Shown here in pieces: positions 23,149-32,100 of a DNA stretch of 32,785 nucleotides (position 1 is its first letter; each line of letters starts with the position of its first letter). The translations under genes were made by a program, and so were the position numbers. The notes beneath the pieces are model-generated. The model was not told the origin of the DNA, did not search any database, and saw nothing but the letters and a program-made list of their open reading frames with translations. This stretch comes from a bacterium (GTDB taxonomy: Bacteria; Bacteroidota; Bacteroidia; Chitinophagales; Saprospiraceae). The stretch spans positions 1-32,785 of the forward strand of contig JANSXW010000063.1 in assembly GCA_024742755.1 (NCBI GenBank). Reading direction: 5' to 3'.

Positions 23149-24465
23149 TCACCCCAAATGCTCCAGCAACCACTCCTTTACAGAGCCATACTCAGGCGGC
23201 ATTAAATCAGCTACTTTTTTCTGGTCAGCCAGTGCAGCCAGCCGTTCCGGCACGTGTATGCCTTGACCAAGAATAGCCTCCACATCAGGCAGAAATTTAG
23301 CCGGGTGGGCGGTTTCCAAAATCACTCCATTCGCATCAGGGTGGCTCTCCTGATACTCCTGTAGGGCCAGGTAACCGACTGCTCCGTGGGGGTCAATGAC
23401 ATAATGGTACCGGTCATAAACCTCCTTTACAGCCCGGCGGGTGGCTTCGTCTGAATAGGCATAACCAGTTATGGAAGCCTTCATATTGTTCCACGTGGAA
23501 CGTTCCTCCAGGTCATAGTACAGGTCTTGCATGCGCGCGAAGTTGGAAGGGTTGCCTACGTCCATTGCGTTGCTCAAGGTACGCTGAGAGGGGCGGGGCT
23601 GATAGGCTCCGGACTGCAGGTACTCCGGTACGACATCATTGATGTTCGTGGCTGCGATGAAGTGCTGTACGGGCAGCCCCATGCGTTGTGCCAAAAGGCC
23701 GGCGGTGAGATTGCCGAAGTTGCCACTGGGCACGCAAAAGACAACGTTTTCCTGGTTTTCTAATTGCTTAAATGCTTCGAAGTAGTAAAAAGACTGTGGT
23801 ACCAGACGGGAAATATTGATGGAGTTGGCGGAGGTCAGGCGGATACGGCTCGTGAGCTCCTCGTCCAAAAAGGCCTGCTTCACGATCGCCTGGCAGTCGT
23901 CGAAAGTGCCTTCCACTTCAAGGGCACTGATGTTGTGCCCAAGGGTGGTGAGCTGCTTTTCCTGCAGGTCAGAAACTTTGCCTTTGGGGTAGAGAATGAC
24001 GACCCGCGTGCCAGGTGTTTGGTAAAAACCAGCGGCTACGGCGCCTCCTGTATCGCCGGAAGTAGCCACCAATATGACCAACTCCCGGGACTCGCCCTGA
24101 TTAAAATAGCTCATGAGCTGCGCCATGAAGCGGGCGCCAAAATCCTTGAAGGCCAGGGAAGGGCCATGGAATAATTCCAGTATGTGCTGCTGCTCGTTCA
24201 GGGATACGACCGGAGCCTCAAAATTCACCGCATCATCCGTAATCTTCCGCAGGTCTTCATCCGGAATAGCGCCCTGAAAGAGGGTCTTCGCTACAGTAAA
24301 GGCAATATCCTGAAAAGAATAATCCTTCAGGTTGCGGACAAAAGACCCGGGCAGGGCGAGGATAGACTCAGGCATGTACAGCCCATTATCAGGGGGCAGG
24401 CCGCGCAGTACGGCTTCCCGGAGGCTGGTGAATTCGCTTCTGTTTTTTGTACTGTATAGTCTCAT
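23149..24465 (-). CDS. thrC: threonine synthase
   Basis: This is a 438-aa PLP enzyme (fold type II) converting O-phosphohomoserine to threonine. The PLP Lys107 is in GPSLAFKDFGARF, and the phosphate-binding SGDTGGA is at 136-142. The N-terminus MRLYSTKN with NGLYMPE is typical of the shorter bacterial ThrC class, and the length is normal. It is the last gene of thrA-thrB-thrC, 2 bp after thrB, and ends at a strong terminator. An oddity: codons for ERSTWNN at about 23487-23505 carry a 15/16 match to a parS palindrome. Confidence 0.97.
   Translation of the reverse strand: MRLYSTKNRSEFTSLREAVLRGLPPDNGLYMPESILALPGSFVRNLKDYSFQDIAFTVAKTLFQGAIPDEDLRKITDDAVNFEAPVVSLNEQQHILELFHGPSLAFKDFGARFMAQLMSYFNQGESRELVILVATSGDTGGAVAAGFYQTPGTRVVILYPKGKVSDLQEKQLTTLGHNISALEVEGTFDDCQAIVKQAFLDEELTSRIRLTSANSINISRLVPQSFYYFEAFKQLENQENVVFCVPSGNFGNLTAGLLAQRMGLPVQHFIAATNINDVVPEYLQSGAYQPRPSQRTLSNAMDVGNPSNFARMQDLYYDLEERSTWNNMKASITGYAYSDEATRRAVKEVYDRYHYVIDPHGAVGYLALQEYQESHPDANGVILETAHPAKFLPDVEAILGQGIHVPERLAALADQKKVADLMPPEYGSVKEWLLEHLG
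23487..23502. promoter_or_regulatory. parS: parS-like site 2 inside thrC (15/16 match)
   Basis: TGTTCCACGTGGAACG differs from site 1 only in the last base and fits the ParB-binding core GTTCCACGTGGAAC in full. It lies within the thrC reading frame, where the minus-strand codons give Arg-Ser-Thr-Trp-Asn. It is 416 bp from site 1. Both share the 15-mer TGTTCCACGTGGAAC. Confidence 0.8.
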
Positions 24466-24467
24466 GG

Positions 24468-25403
24468 CTAAGCTAGTATTTTTGCACCTTCCTTATTGAT
24501 AGGGGAGACGAATAGATCACAGGGAATGTCCTGATTTAAAAAGGCTTGCCGCATGGCAGCGCCGGCTGACTGCGCAGTCGCACGCCCTTTGCATAAGGCA
24601 AATACAGATGGGCCCGCCCCGGAAATGCTGCACCCCAATGCACCGGCTTTCAAGGCAGCCGACTTGACGGTGGCAAAACCAGGAATGAGCTGAGCACGCT
24701 GGGGCTCAATGATCACATCTTGTAATGACCGGCCAATCAATTCATAGTCTGATTCGTACAGGCCAACGACCAAACCGCCCAGATTACCGGTTTGCTGAAT
24801 GCACTGGGGCAGGGTAGTGGTGGGGCTGAGCACATCGCGGGCATCCTTGGTCAGGATACTCACGTGGGGATAGACCACAGCCGCATGCAGTTCGTCCGGA
24901 ATAGGCAGGCTGTGGACATCTAAGCCTTCATTCGCCCGGATGAGAATAATACCGCCCAGCAAAGAAGGCGCTACATTATCAGCATGATAAGCCCCATCTG
25001 CAATTTGCTCGCCCAGGACGGCGCAGTGCAGGGATTCAATCTTTGGCACAGGCATTCCAAGCAAGGCATTAATCGCCATTACCCCGGCAGCTGCACTTGC
25101 TGCGCTCGATCCCAGCCCGCTCCCGAATGGCATTTTTTTGTGAATCTCCAGCTCGACGCCCAGCTCTGGCTTACCCAGCTGCTCAAGCAAACGAATAGCG
25201 GCAAAGCCTGCCGTATTCTTTTCTGCCTGAAGCGGCAACTTGCCACCATCGCCGGAAATGCAGGCAATCCGGACACCGGGGCTTTCAGCCAGCCGGGCCA
25301 CCACCTCATCCCCGGGGCCATCAATAGCAAATCCGAGTATATCAAAACCCACCGCTACATTCGCTACAGTAGCGGGTGCAAAAACACGTACTTCCTTATT
25401 CAT
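24468..25403 (-). CDS. thrB: homoserine kinase
   Basis: This is a 311-aa GHMP-family kinase phosphorylating homoserine to O-phosphohomoserine with ATP. It starts FAPATVANVAVGFDILGFA (8-26), the ThrB N-terminal signature, and carries the GHMP loop MPFGSGLGSSAASAAAG (91-107). The C-terminal motif CSISGAGPSVFALC is the third GHMP motif. Its ATG overlaps the thrA stop by one base (TAATG), and thrC follows after 2 bp, so translation is probably coupled through the operon. Length is typical. Confidence 0.97.
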   Translation of the reverse strand: MNKEVRVFAPATVANVAVGFDILGFAIDGPGDEVVARLAESPGVRIACISGDGGKLPLQAEKNTAGFAAIRLLEQLGKPELGVELEIHKKMPFGSGLGSSAASAAAGVMAINALLGMPVPKIESLHCAVLGEQIADGAYHADNVAPSLLGGIILIRANEGLDVHSLPIPDELHAAVVYPHVSILTKDARDVLSPTTTLPQCIQQTGNLGGLVVGLYESDYELIGRSLQDVIIEPQRAQLIPGFATVKSAALKAGALGCSISGAGPSVFALCKGRATAQSAGAAMRQAFLNQDIPCDLFVSPINKEGAKILA

Positions 25404-27859
25404 TAACTGAGGTAGTTTCCAATGGTGATGATTTCAGCAAAAACGCCGGCGGCCGTTACTGCTGCTCCGGCACCAGGCCCGCGTACCACAAGTGGGCGGT
25501 CTTTGTAGCGCTCCGTGGTAAATACGATCATATTGTCACTGCCACTCAGGTTGTAGAATGGATGGTCAGAGTCTACCGCTTCCAGGCCAATAGTAGCTTT
25601 AGCCCCTTCCAGCTTCGCGATCATCCGCAGGGCTTTACCTTCTGTTTCAGCCTCTGCCCTCAATGCCTCGAAATGCTGATCTGCATCGGCAAGCGCGCTA
25701 AAGAAGGCCTCCACGGTATCTGCTTCCTGACAGGCAGTGGGCAGGATGTTCTCAATCTCAACATCTTTGGCTTCCAAAGGCAAACCGGTTTCCCGCGCCA
25801 GGATGATCAGCTTGCGCTGTACATCCAAACCGTTGAGGTCGATCCTCGGGTCCGGCTCGGTGTAGCCCAGCTGCTGAGCTTGCTTTACGATCTCGCTAAA
25901 GCTTGTGCCCGCTTTGAAATTATTGAAGATGAAAGATAAGGAGCCCGAGACGACCCCTTCAATCTTCAGTATCTGATCACCGCTGATGATGAGGTCATTT
26001 AAGGTCGAGATCACCGGCAGCCCTGCACCTACGTTGGTTTCGTACATAAACTGTACCCCCCGGCGGACGGCAATTGCTTTCAGCCGCTGATACTGCGCGA
26101 AACCGGAAGAGACCGCAATCTTATTGGGCGTGGAAATGCTAATGCTGGAATTGAGGATATCCTCGTAATAGGCAGCGATTTTTGCACTTGCTGTATTGTC
26201 AATAAATATGGTGTTCGATAGATTCAATTCTTTCATCTTACCGATGAAGATGGCAGGGTCCATATCCATACCATTGTCCTGCAAGGCCGCCTTCCAGTTG
26301 TCCAGGTCGATGCCTTCTTCCTGGAAAAGCATTTGCCGGCTGTTGGCCATGCCTACGATCCGGACCTCCAGCCCCCGCTTCTCTTTAAGGTAGGCGCTCT
26401 GATCTTTGATCTGTTCAATCAGCGTACTGCCAATGAGCCCGACACCAATCATGAACAAGTGCAGTTCTTTGGTATCCGAAAGGAAGAAGGACTCGTGCAG
26501 GGCGTTCAGGGCTTTCGCTTCATCTGCCCGGTTGATCACCACCGATACATTCAGCTCAGAAGAACCCTGGGCAATGGCGACCGCATTGATACCATTGTGG
26601 CCAAGCGCCTGAAAAAGCCGGCCCGAGATGCCCGGCTGATAACGCATGTTCTCACCGATGATGGCGACCACTGAAAGGTCCGCCTCTATTTTGACCGGCG
26701 AGATGACCTTCATGCTCATTTCATACTCAAACTCCTCCTCCACACGCTTGCGCGCTTTGTTCGCCACAGCTGGCTGAACAGCAAAGCTTATGGAATGCTC
26801 TGACGAGCCCTGCGTGATCAGGATGATGTTGATGCCCGCTGCTGCCAGGGAAGAAAACAGGCGGCCTGCGATGCCCGGCACTCCAAAAAGCCCGCTGCCC
26901 GACAAGGTCAGCAGCGCTACATGGCTGATGGAGGAAATCCCTTTTACGGCGTGCCCATCCGGGTCTGCGTGATCGGAAATCAGGGTGCCCTCAAAAGACG
27001 GATTAAAAGTATTTTTAATATAAAGCGGAATCTTTTTAAGCAATGCCGGCTGCAGGGTCGGCGGATAGATAACCTTGGCACCGAAGTGGGACATTTCCAT
27101 CGCCTCTGCGTAGGTCATGCTAGGTATGGTAAAGGCCCGTTTCACTTTGCGGGGGTCAGCAGTGAGCACGCCATCGACGTCCGTCCAGATTTCGATCACG
27201 CTAGCATCAAGCCCGGCGGCAATCAGCGCTGCGGTATAATCTGACCCGCCACGCCCCAGCGTAGTCGTCAGCCCACCTTTGGCGGAAGCCACAAAACCAG
27301 TGACCACTTGTACGTCCGGGTGCTGCGCGTAGTGTTCGCGGATTTTCTGGTAGGTCAGCTTGAAGTCCACCCGTGCCGAGCCAAATGCTTTATCGGTCTT
27401 AATGACCCGCCGCGCATCCAGGTAGCTCGCGCTAATGCCGCTTTGGCGCAGGACATTCGCAATAATAAAAGCCGAGTTGCGCTCTCCAAAGCTGAGCACA
27501 TAGTCCATCGTGCGCGATGAAGCTTCCCGGACCAGGAAAACACCATAGAGCAGATTTTTGAGAACCTCATGGCTGCGCTCCAGCTCCGGGAACACTATAG
27601 CCTGGAACTCTTCATTGAGCAACTCGCCGACGGCATCCCGGTGCCTTTGCCGAAAGGCATCGAAGGCCGCCTGATAAGCTTCATCGCCTTTTGCGGCAAG
27701 TGTACTCATTTCAATAAGGGAATCAGTGACCCCTCCGAAGGCAGAGAACACTACCGTGAATTTTTCGCCTTTCGTATAGTAGCCCTTTAGGATATCGACG
27801 ATACCCCTGATGCGCTCTGGCTTGGCGACGGAAGACCCGCCGAATTTTAATACTTTCAT
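25403..27859 (-). CDS. thrA: bifunctional aspartate kinase / homoserine dehydrogenase
   Basis: This is an 818-aa fused enzyme catalysing the first and third steps from aspartate to threonine. The kinase domain (about 1-290) has MKVLKFGGSSVA, GFVASAKGGLTTTLGRGGSDYTA and the EIWTDVDGVLTADPR motif. The middle (about 305-460) holds two ACT-type regulatory domains, with VALLTLSGSGLFGVPGIAGR and SVVAIIGENMRYQPGISGR. The dehydrogenase domain (about 465-818) starts with the dinucleotide fold LFMIGVGLIGSTL and carries the GYTEPDPRIDLNGLDV region with catalytic acidic and Lys residues. Threonine feedback inhibition is known for this architecture. It is the first gene of the operon, with a 276-bp upstream region. 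Confidence 0.97.
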   Translation of the reverse strand: MKVLKFGGSSVAKPERIRGIVDILKGYYTKGEKFTVVFSAFGGVTDSLIEMSTLAAKGDEAYQAAFDAFRQRHRDAVGELLNEEFQAIVFPELERSHEVLKNLLYGVFLVREASSRTMDYVLSFGERNSAFIIANVLRQSGISASYLDARRVIKTDKAFGSARVDFKLTYQKIREHYAQHPDVQVVTGFVASAKGGLTTTLGRGGSDYTAALIAAGLDASVIEIWTDVDGVLTADPRKVKRAFTIPSMTYAEAMEMSHFGAKVIYPPTLQPALLKKIPLYIKNTFNPSFEGTLISDHADPDGHAVKGISSISHVALLTLSGSGLFGVPGIAGRLFSSLAAAGINIILITQGSSEHSISFAVQPAVANKARKRVEEEFEYEMSMKVISPVKIEADLSVVAIIGENMRYQPGISGRLFQALGHNGINAVAIAQGSSELNVSVVINRADEAKALNALHESFFLSDTKELHLFMIGVGLIGSTLIEQIKDQSAYLKEKRGLEVRIVGMANSRQMLFQEEGIDLDNWKAALQDNGMDMDPAIFIGKMKELNLSNTIFIDNTASAKIAAYYEDILNSSISISTPNKIAVSSGFAQYQRLKAIAVRRGVQFMYETNVGAGLPVISTLNDLIISGDQILKIEGVVSGSLSFIFNNFKAGTSFSEIVKQAQQLGYTEPDPRIDLNGLDVQRKLIILARETGLPLEAKDVEIENILPTACQEADTVEAFFSALADADQHFEALRAEAETEGKALRMIAKLEGAKATIGLEAVDSDHPFYNLSGSDNMIVFTTERYKDRPLVVRGPGAGAAVTAAGVFAEIITIGNYLS

Positions 27860-28135
27860 GAATTAACTCCGTTCAAAAAGTCTGTGGATGATGGCGCCGG
27901 ACCGTTGCTATTGGAATTTACTGCAAATGGATAGCAAGGCAGCAATGGCAAATGTATATAGGTTTGTTGGATTGTTGGGCAGGTGAGCGGTAGAAATGCC
28001 CTTGCCTTGACCGTTTGATCAGGTTTTGGCGGCCGTAATTTTTGAAAAAATGGCGCATGAATGGCGTAGCTTCTGAGTGATGGAAATCCGCACAAAGATA
28101 CAACGCCAAAGCAGCCTGACTAAAGCATCAGACTT
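27860..28135. promoter_or_regulatory. thr operon upstream region
   Basis: This 276-bp gap between ybeY and thrA holds no supported gene. Two minus-strand -7-like elements are visible: TATCTTTG at 28093-28100 and TACATTTG at 27949-27956. Use of the distal one would give a 5' leader of more than 200 nt. I found no Thr/Ile-rich leader peptide and no riboswitch that I can name. Confidence 0.4.
28093..28100 (-). promoter_or_regulatory. candidate distal -7 element for the thr operon
   Basis: On the minus strand this reads TATCTTTG, matching TAnnTTTG. TTTAG lies about 20 bases upstream as a poor -33. It sits just past the ybeY stop. Confidence 0.4.
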
Positions 28136-28612
28136 TTAATCCGCTGAAAACCCGGAATCCAGCAGTGCCAGGGCTTCATCTTCTTTCGCACGCATCTTCC
28201 GGGCTTCGGCCTCTGACTTATCCGGATAACCACAGAGGTGGAGCACCCCGTGAATGATCACCCGGTGCAGTTCCTGCTCAAAAGGGACCTTTAGCGTATT
28301 TGCGTTTTCGCGCACCCGTTCCACGCTTATAAAAATGTCAGAGTGGATGATTGGCGGTTCAGCGTAGGGAAAGGTGATGATGTCGGTGTAGGTATCGTGG
28401 TCCAGGTATTCCAGGTTGATCTGATGGAGGTACTGGTCCGAGCAGAAAATGTATGCAAGCTGTCGAAGCTGTCCATTTTCCTGCTCTATAACGGTTTCGA
28501 TCCAGCTGTAGAGCTTTTCGGGATGAGCAGGCAGAAAACCGGCATCCTCATCGTGAAAGGAAATGCCTGTTTCCAGTTCAGCTTCCGTATCGAAAGGCCA
28601 GTCTGTAGTCAT
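28136..28612 (-). CDS. ybeY: rRNA maturation endoribonuclease YbeY
   Basis: This is a 158-aa metalloprotein of the UPF0054/YbeY family, acting in 16S rRNA 3' end maturation and ribosome quality control. Visible features are the region EYLDHDTYTDIITFPY and the metal site HGVLHLCGYPDKS, with His121 and His125. The third ligand, His in the usual HGxLHLxGYDH motif, is Asp131 here, a variant I associate with Bacteroidota YbeY proteins. Its ATG overlaps the stop of the upstream RsbW-like gene by one base, so the two are likely coupled. The length is typical. Confidence 0.93.
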   Translation of the reverse strand: MTTDWPFDTEAELETGISFHDEDAGFLPAHPEKLYSWIETVIEQENGQLRQLAYIFCSDQYLHQINLEYLDHDTYTDIITFPYAEPPIIHSDIFISVERVRENANTLKVPFEQELHRVIIHGVLHLCGYPDKSEAEARKMRAKEDEALALLDSGFSAD

Positions 28613-29016
28613 TAGAGGTTGAAGTGCATTTCAACGGTGGAGCCGTTGTTGTGAAAGTGCACGCTGTCAGAAAGCTGTTGCATGAGGAAAACGCCACGCC
28701 CGCCTACCTGCAACAGGTTTTCCGGGGCAGTCGGATCAGGTACAGCGGTAAGGTCAAAGCCTTCACCTTCGTCCGTTACGCGTACGGCCAGGCAATTGTT
28801 CTTGCGCCTCAGCTGTATCTGTACGGTTTTGGATTCGTCATTGCTATTGCCGTGGATGATAGCGTTGTTGACGGCTTCGGTGAGGGTAATCAGAATATTG
28901 CCGTAAATATCCGGGGCTATCTGGTACTGTTCGACCGCACGTTCTACGAAAGACTCTACCAGGGCGATGTTCCTGGTATCAGAGGAAAGTTTCAGCATAA
29001 TAGGCTCCAAACTCAT
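28612..29016 (-). CDS. RsbW-like serine/threonine kinase-type ATP-binding protein
   Basis: This is a 134-aa stand-alone HATPase_c_2 (GHKL) domain, as in anti-sigma factors RsbW/SpoIIAB. The N box is LTEAVNNAIIHGN (45-57, Glu47 and Asn51), G1 is DEGEGFD (82-88), and G2 is GGRGVFLM (105-112). Such proteins bind a partner sigma factor or an anti-anti-sigma protein, which they phosphorylate on Ser. Neither partner is adjacent here, so the target is unknown. Start could be Met1 or Met7 (MLKLSSD). It overlaps ybeY by one base and lies 111 bp after the DUF4175 gene. Confidence 0.88.
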   Translation of the reverse strand: MSLEPIMLKLSSDTRNIALVESFVERAVEQYQIAPDIYGNILITLTEAVNNAIIHGNSNDESKTVQIQLRRKNNCLAVRVTDEGEGFDLTAVPDPTAPENLLQVGGRGVFLMQQLSDSVHFHNNGSTVEMHFNL

Positions 29017-29061
29017 TGTTACTTCCTGTAATGTAGGTCAAATTTCAGTAAAAAGCAAGTG

Positions 29062-29078
29062 CGCCTGAAAAGCAGGCG
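29062..29078. other. small GC hairpin downstream of the DUF4175 gene
   Basis: CGCCTG (29062-29067) pairs with CAGGCG (29073-29078) around AAAAG. It lies just upstream of the RsbW-like gene start on the minus strand. It lacks a T-tract and may be a 5' leader element. Confidence 0.35.
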
Positions 29079-29086
29079 GGCTAAAA

Positions 29087-29122
29087 TAGCCTCAGCCCGG
29101 CCCAATTGCCAGACGGAGGCTA
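29087..29122 (-). terminator. candidate terminator of the DUF4175 gene
   Basis: TAGCCTC (29087-29093) pairs with GAGGCTA (29116-29122) across a 22-nt loop. On the minus strand it is followed by TTTTAG. The stem is short and the T-run brief, so read-through into the RsbW-like gene is possible. Confidence 0.45.
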
Positions 29123-29127
29123 CAGGT

Positions 29128-32100
29128 TTAGTCCGTTTTCAGGGTTTTGAAGTATTCTTCAACAATAAATTTGTAGTACGGCTTGAGGGAAGGGTTGACC
29201 GTTTTGTACAAATCGATTTCGGCTTCCCGCTTTTTGATGTACTCTTCGAGTGAAGGGGGCACTTCCCGCTCCTGCTGACTCGCCTGTTCAGCTTTGCGCT
29301 TCTCTTCGTACTCGCGTTCGCGCTCGGCTTTCTCATGCTCGAGCAGGCGGGTGAGGATATCCTGCTGCCGGGTCATCATTTCGTTGGACAATCGCTTATT
29401 GACCAGGTCTTCTTCGATTTTGTCCATCTGGTCCATGATGTTTTCGAGCTCGCGGCTGCCCTGCCCCTGCTCTTTCAGCTTTTGCTGTTTTTCTTTGAGG
29501 GCTTTGCGAAGGGCGGCCTGCCGGGCGGCCATCTTAGCAAATTCCTTGGCACCGGGGCCTCCTTTGCCTTTGCCCTCCTCCATCTGTTTTTTCATTTGCT
29601 CCATCATCTGATTGAGCGACTGCTGCCCCTGACTGATTTTGTCCTTGGGCTTGCCGCCCGGGCCGCTTCCGCCCGGATTGTCGCACATCTGATTGCCTGC
29701 CATTTGCCCGGCCATCTGCTGCTGCATTTGATTCATGACCTCGCTGAGCATGAGGGCCAGGTCATTCAGGTTTTTCATGCTGCGCTGCTGATGGTTGCTG
29801 GCCTGTGGCTTGTGGCGCTCTTCGAGTTCTTCGAGGCTTTCCTTCAGGTTGGTTTTGATGGCTGTCACCTTCTCCGTTACGAAGGATTCGATTTGGAACA
29901 CCCGCTTGCTCAGTGCCTGCAGGCTGTCCTCCACCAGGCGGAAATCATCCTCCAGCTTAAATTGTTCCTGCACTAGCTCTACGTAGCGCGGGGTATTGAT
30001 TTCTGCCGCTTCAAACTGATCGATGAGGTCTTCCTGCCCGAAGGACAGCCCCACGATATTTTCCAGCAACTGACGCAGGGCATCCATGTCCTCCTCCATC
30101 TGCTGCATCTGCTGCGACTGCATTTCCATCTGCATGGAGTTGGCCATGTTTTTCATCTTCTCCGAAGCTTTTTTCTGAGACTCCGAAGCCTTTTTGTTTT
30201 GTTTTTGCTCCAGGCTTTCCTGGCTTTGTTCCATGTCCTGCTTAACGTCTTCCATCTCCTGCTCCCGGTCTTCCATGTCTTGGGGAGACTCCATTTCTTC
30301 GTTCTTCTTCTGGATATTCTCCATTTTTTCCTGGAGCTTATCGAAATCTTTATTGAGTTCTTCCTGCTTTTGTTTCAGCTCTTCCTGTTTGGCTTCCTGC
30401 TCTTCAGGAGACTGTTCAGCTTTTTCTTCTTCTGCCTGCTCGGTTTCCTCGCTGAGCTTTTCCTGCTCTTCCGCCATTTTGTTGAGCTCGTCAATCGCCT
30501 CGTTCATTTCCTGTTCCAGCTCCATTTGCTTGAACAGCTCCAGCATGCGGTCGAGCTCCATTTCCATTTCCTCGTCTGACATTTCCATGTCTTCCATCAT
30601 CTCCAGCGCTTCGTCCTTGTTGAGCTCCTGCATCAACTCCTCAAGCTGCTTCATGAGCTCTTTCATTTCTTCGCTCATGACATCTTCCATCATCTCTTGC
30701 AGCTTCTCCTGCTTTTCAAGGATTTTTTCATCCTGCTCGCTGTACTCTTCCTGGTTTTTGCGGTTTTCTTCGAAGGCTTTTTTCGCTTCTTCGATTTTCT
30801 TTTCGAGGTCTTTCTGGCGTTCCAGCAGTTTTTCCAGTTCCTTGCGCTGCTGCCAGTCCAGTTCTTTTTCCTGCAGGAGCTTTTCCCGCATTTTGCGCAT
30901 TTCGTCCTGTATCTTTTTGGATTCCTCCAGTGCTTTTTTCAGCTCGTCCTTGATCTTGTTGTCGTTCTGCTCCGCCATTTCCTTGTACTCATCAACGGTA
31001 GGCGTAGCGTAGACCATGAGGTTCGTCCGCGCGGTTTTGCTGCCGTTTACACCATCGTTGTCAGCCACTTCGAAGTAGTAGGTCACTTCATCGCCCGGCT
31101 TGAGGCCAAGGGTATTGATGTCAAAAACGTGATCGTACTGAATCTGCTTGCCCGCAGGCTTGTCCAGCACAACGGTCTGCAGTGCGCCCTGCTCTCCTTT
31201 GGCCGGCTTGATGCGGTAATTAAACGTCAGGCTCCGCAGCCCGTAATCGTCTGAAGCTTCACCGACGAAGAAAAGCACCTTTTGCTGTGTGCTGTCGATA
31301 AATCTTTTAGCGGAAATATTGGGGTGAAGGTCCGGTACTACCGAAATGGTGTAGGAAATAGAATCGGCATTGGGGAGCGCTTTGTTCGAAACGTAGAGTT
31401 TGTAGCCCTGATCTTCCATCACCCGTTTTTGATAGGTGAAAAGATCATCTGAAAAACGCTTGGCTTCCACCCGGTCTTCCGAACCGGTAAACTTCAGGTC
31501 GATCGCGTCAGTGTGCTCCGCATTGAACACCCAGTCGATGTTGGTGCCCGCTGGCACAACAAGGTCACCAATGCTTGACAGTTTTTCGTCTTTGCGCTGA
31601 GTGTAGGCCGGAAAGTCCAGCTCCACGTCAAAGCCCAGTACATTAGGCTTGCGGAGCACATTCAGCTCGTAGGGCTTAGACTCCACTCCGCTGGAGAACA
31701 GCTGGAACTTTGTACTCTTTTGGACATTGCTGAAACGGTAAGAAAAGGTATTTGGGGACTCCTTCACCAGCCGGTACTGCACATTGTCCACATCGATAAA
31801 CACCTCATTCGGCAATTGGTCCCCTTCGATTTTTACCGTTAGCGGATAATCTTCGAACTGTACGACGGAAGGGGCTTCTTCCTCCAGGATAAAACTAAAG
31901 GGAGCTGGTTTTTCGAACTCCTCATTGTTTTTGATCAGGCGGGTGGTGCTATCGGTAATGAGGTTAGCATTGACAAAGAGGATGATGAGCAGCAAGGCAA
32001 GCGGCGGGAGCGCATAACGGAGGTACTTGCGGTTTTTCCGCAGGTCGATGGCTTTTTTGAAAGGGACCGGCTTGATTTCTTCCGACTTTTGGTTCACGCT

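Noticed and set aside
23251..23256. CACGTG in thrC as a third parS
   Set aside because: The flanks do not match the TGTTNC/GNAACA arms.
24861..24866. CACGTG in thrB as another parS
   Set aside because: Flanking bases do not form the palindrome arms.
27856..28095. A 79-codon minus-strand frame reaching the thrA start, as a thr leader peptide
   Set aside because: It is not Thr/Ile-rich, has no attenuator hairpin that I can see, and its sequence has no recognisable character.
30194..31012. A 272-codon Ser/Cys-rich plus-strand frame
   Set aside because: It is the reverse shadow of the Glu/Lys/Met-rich DUF4175 coiled coil; composition alone explains it.
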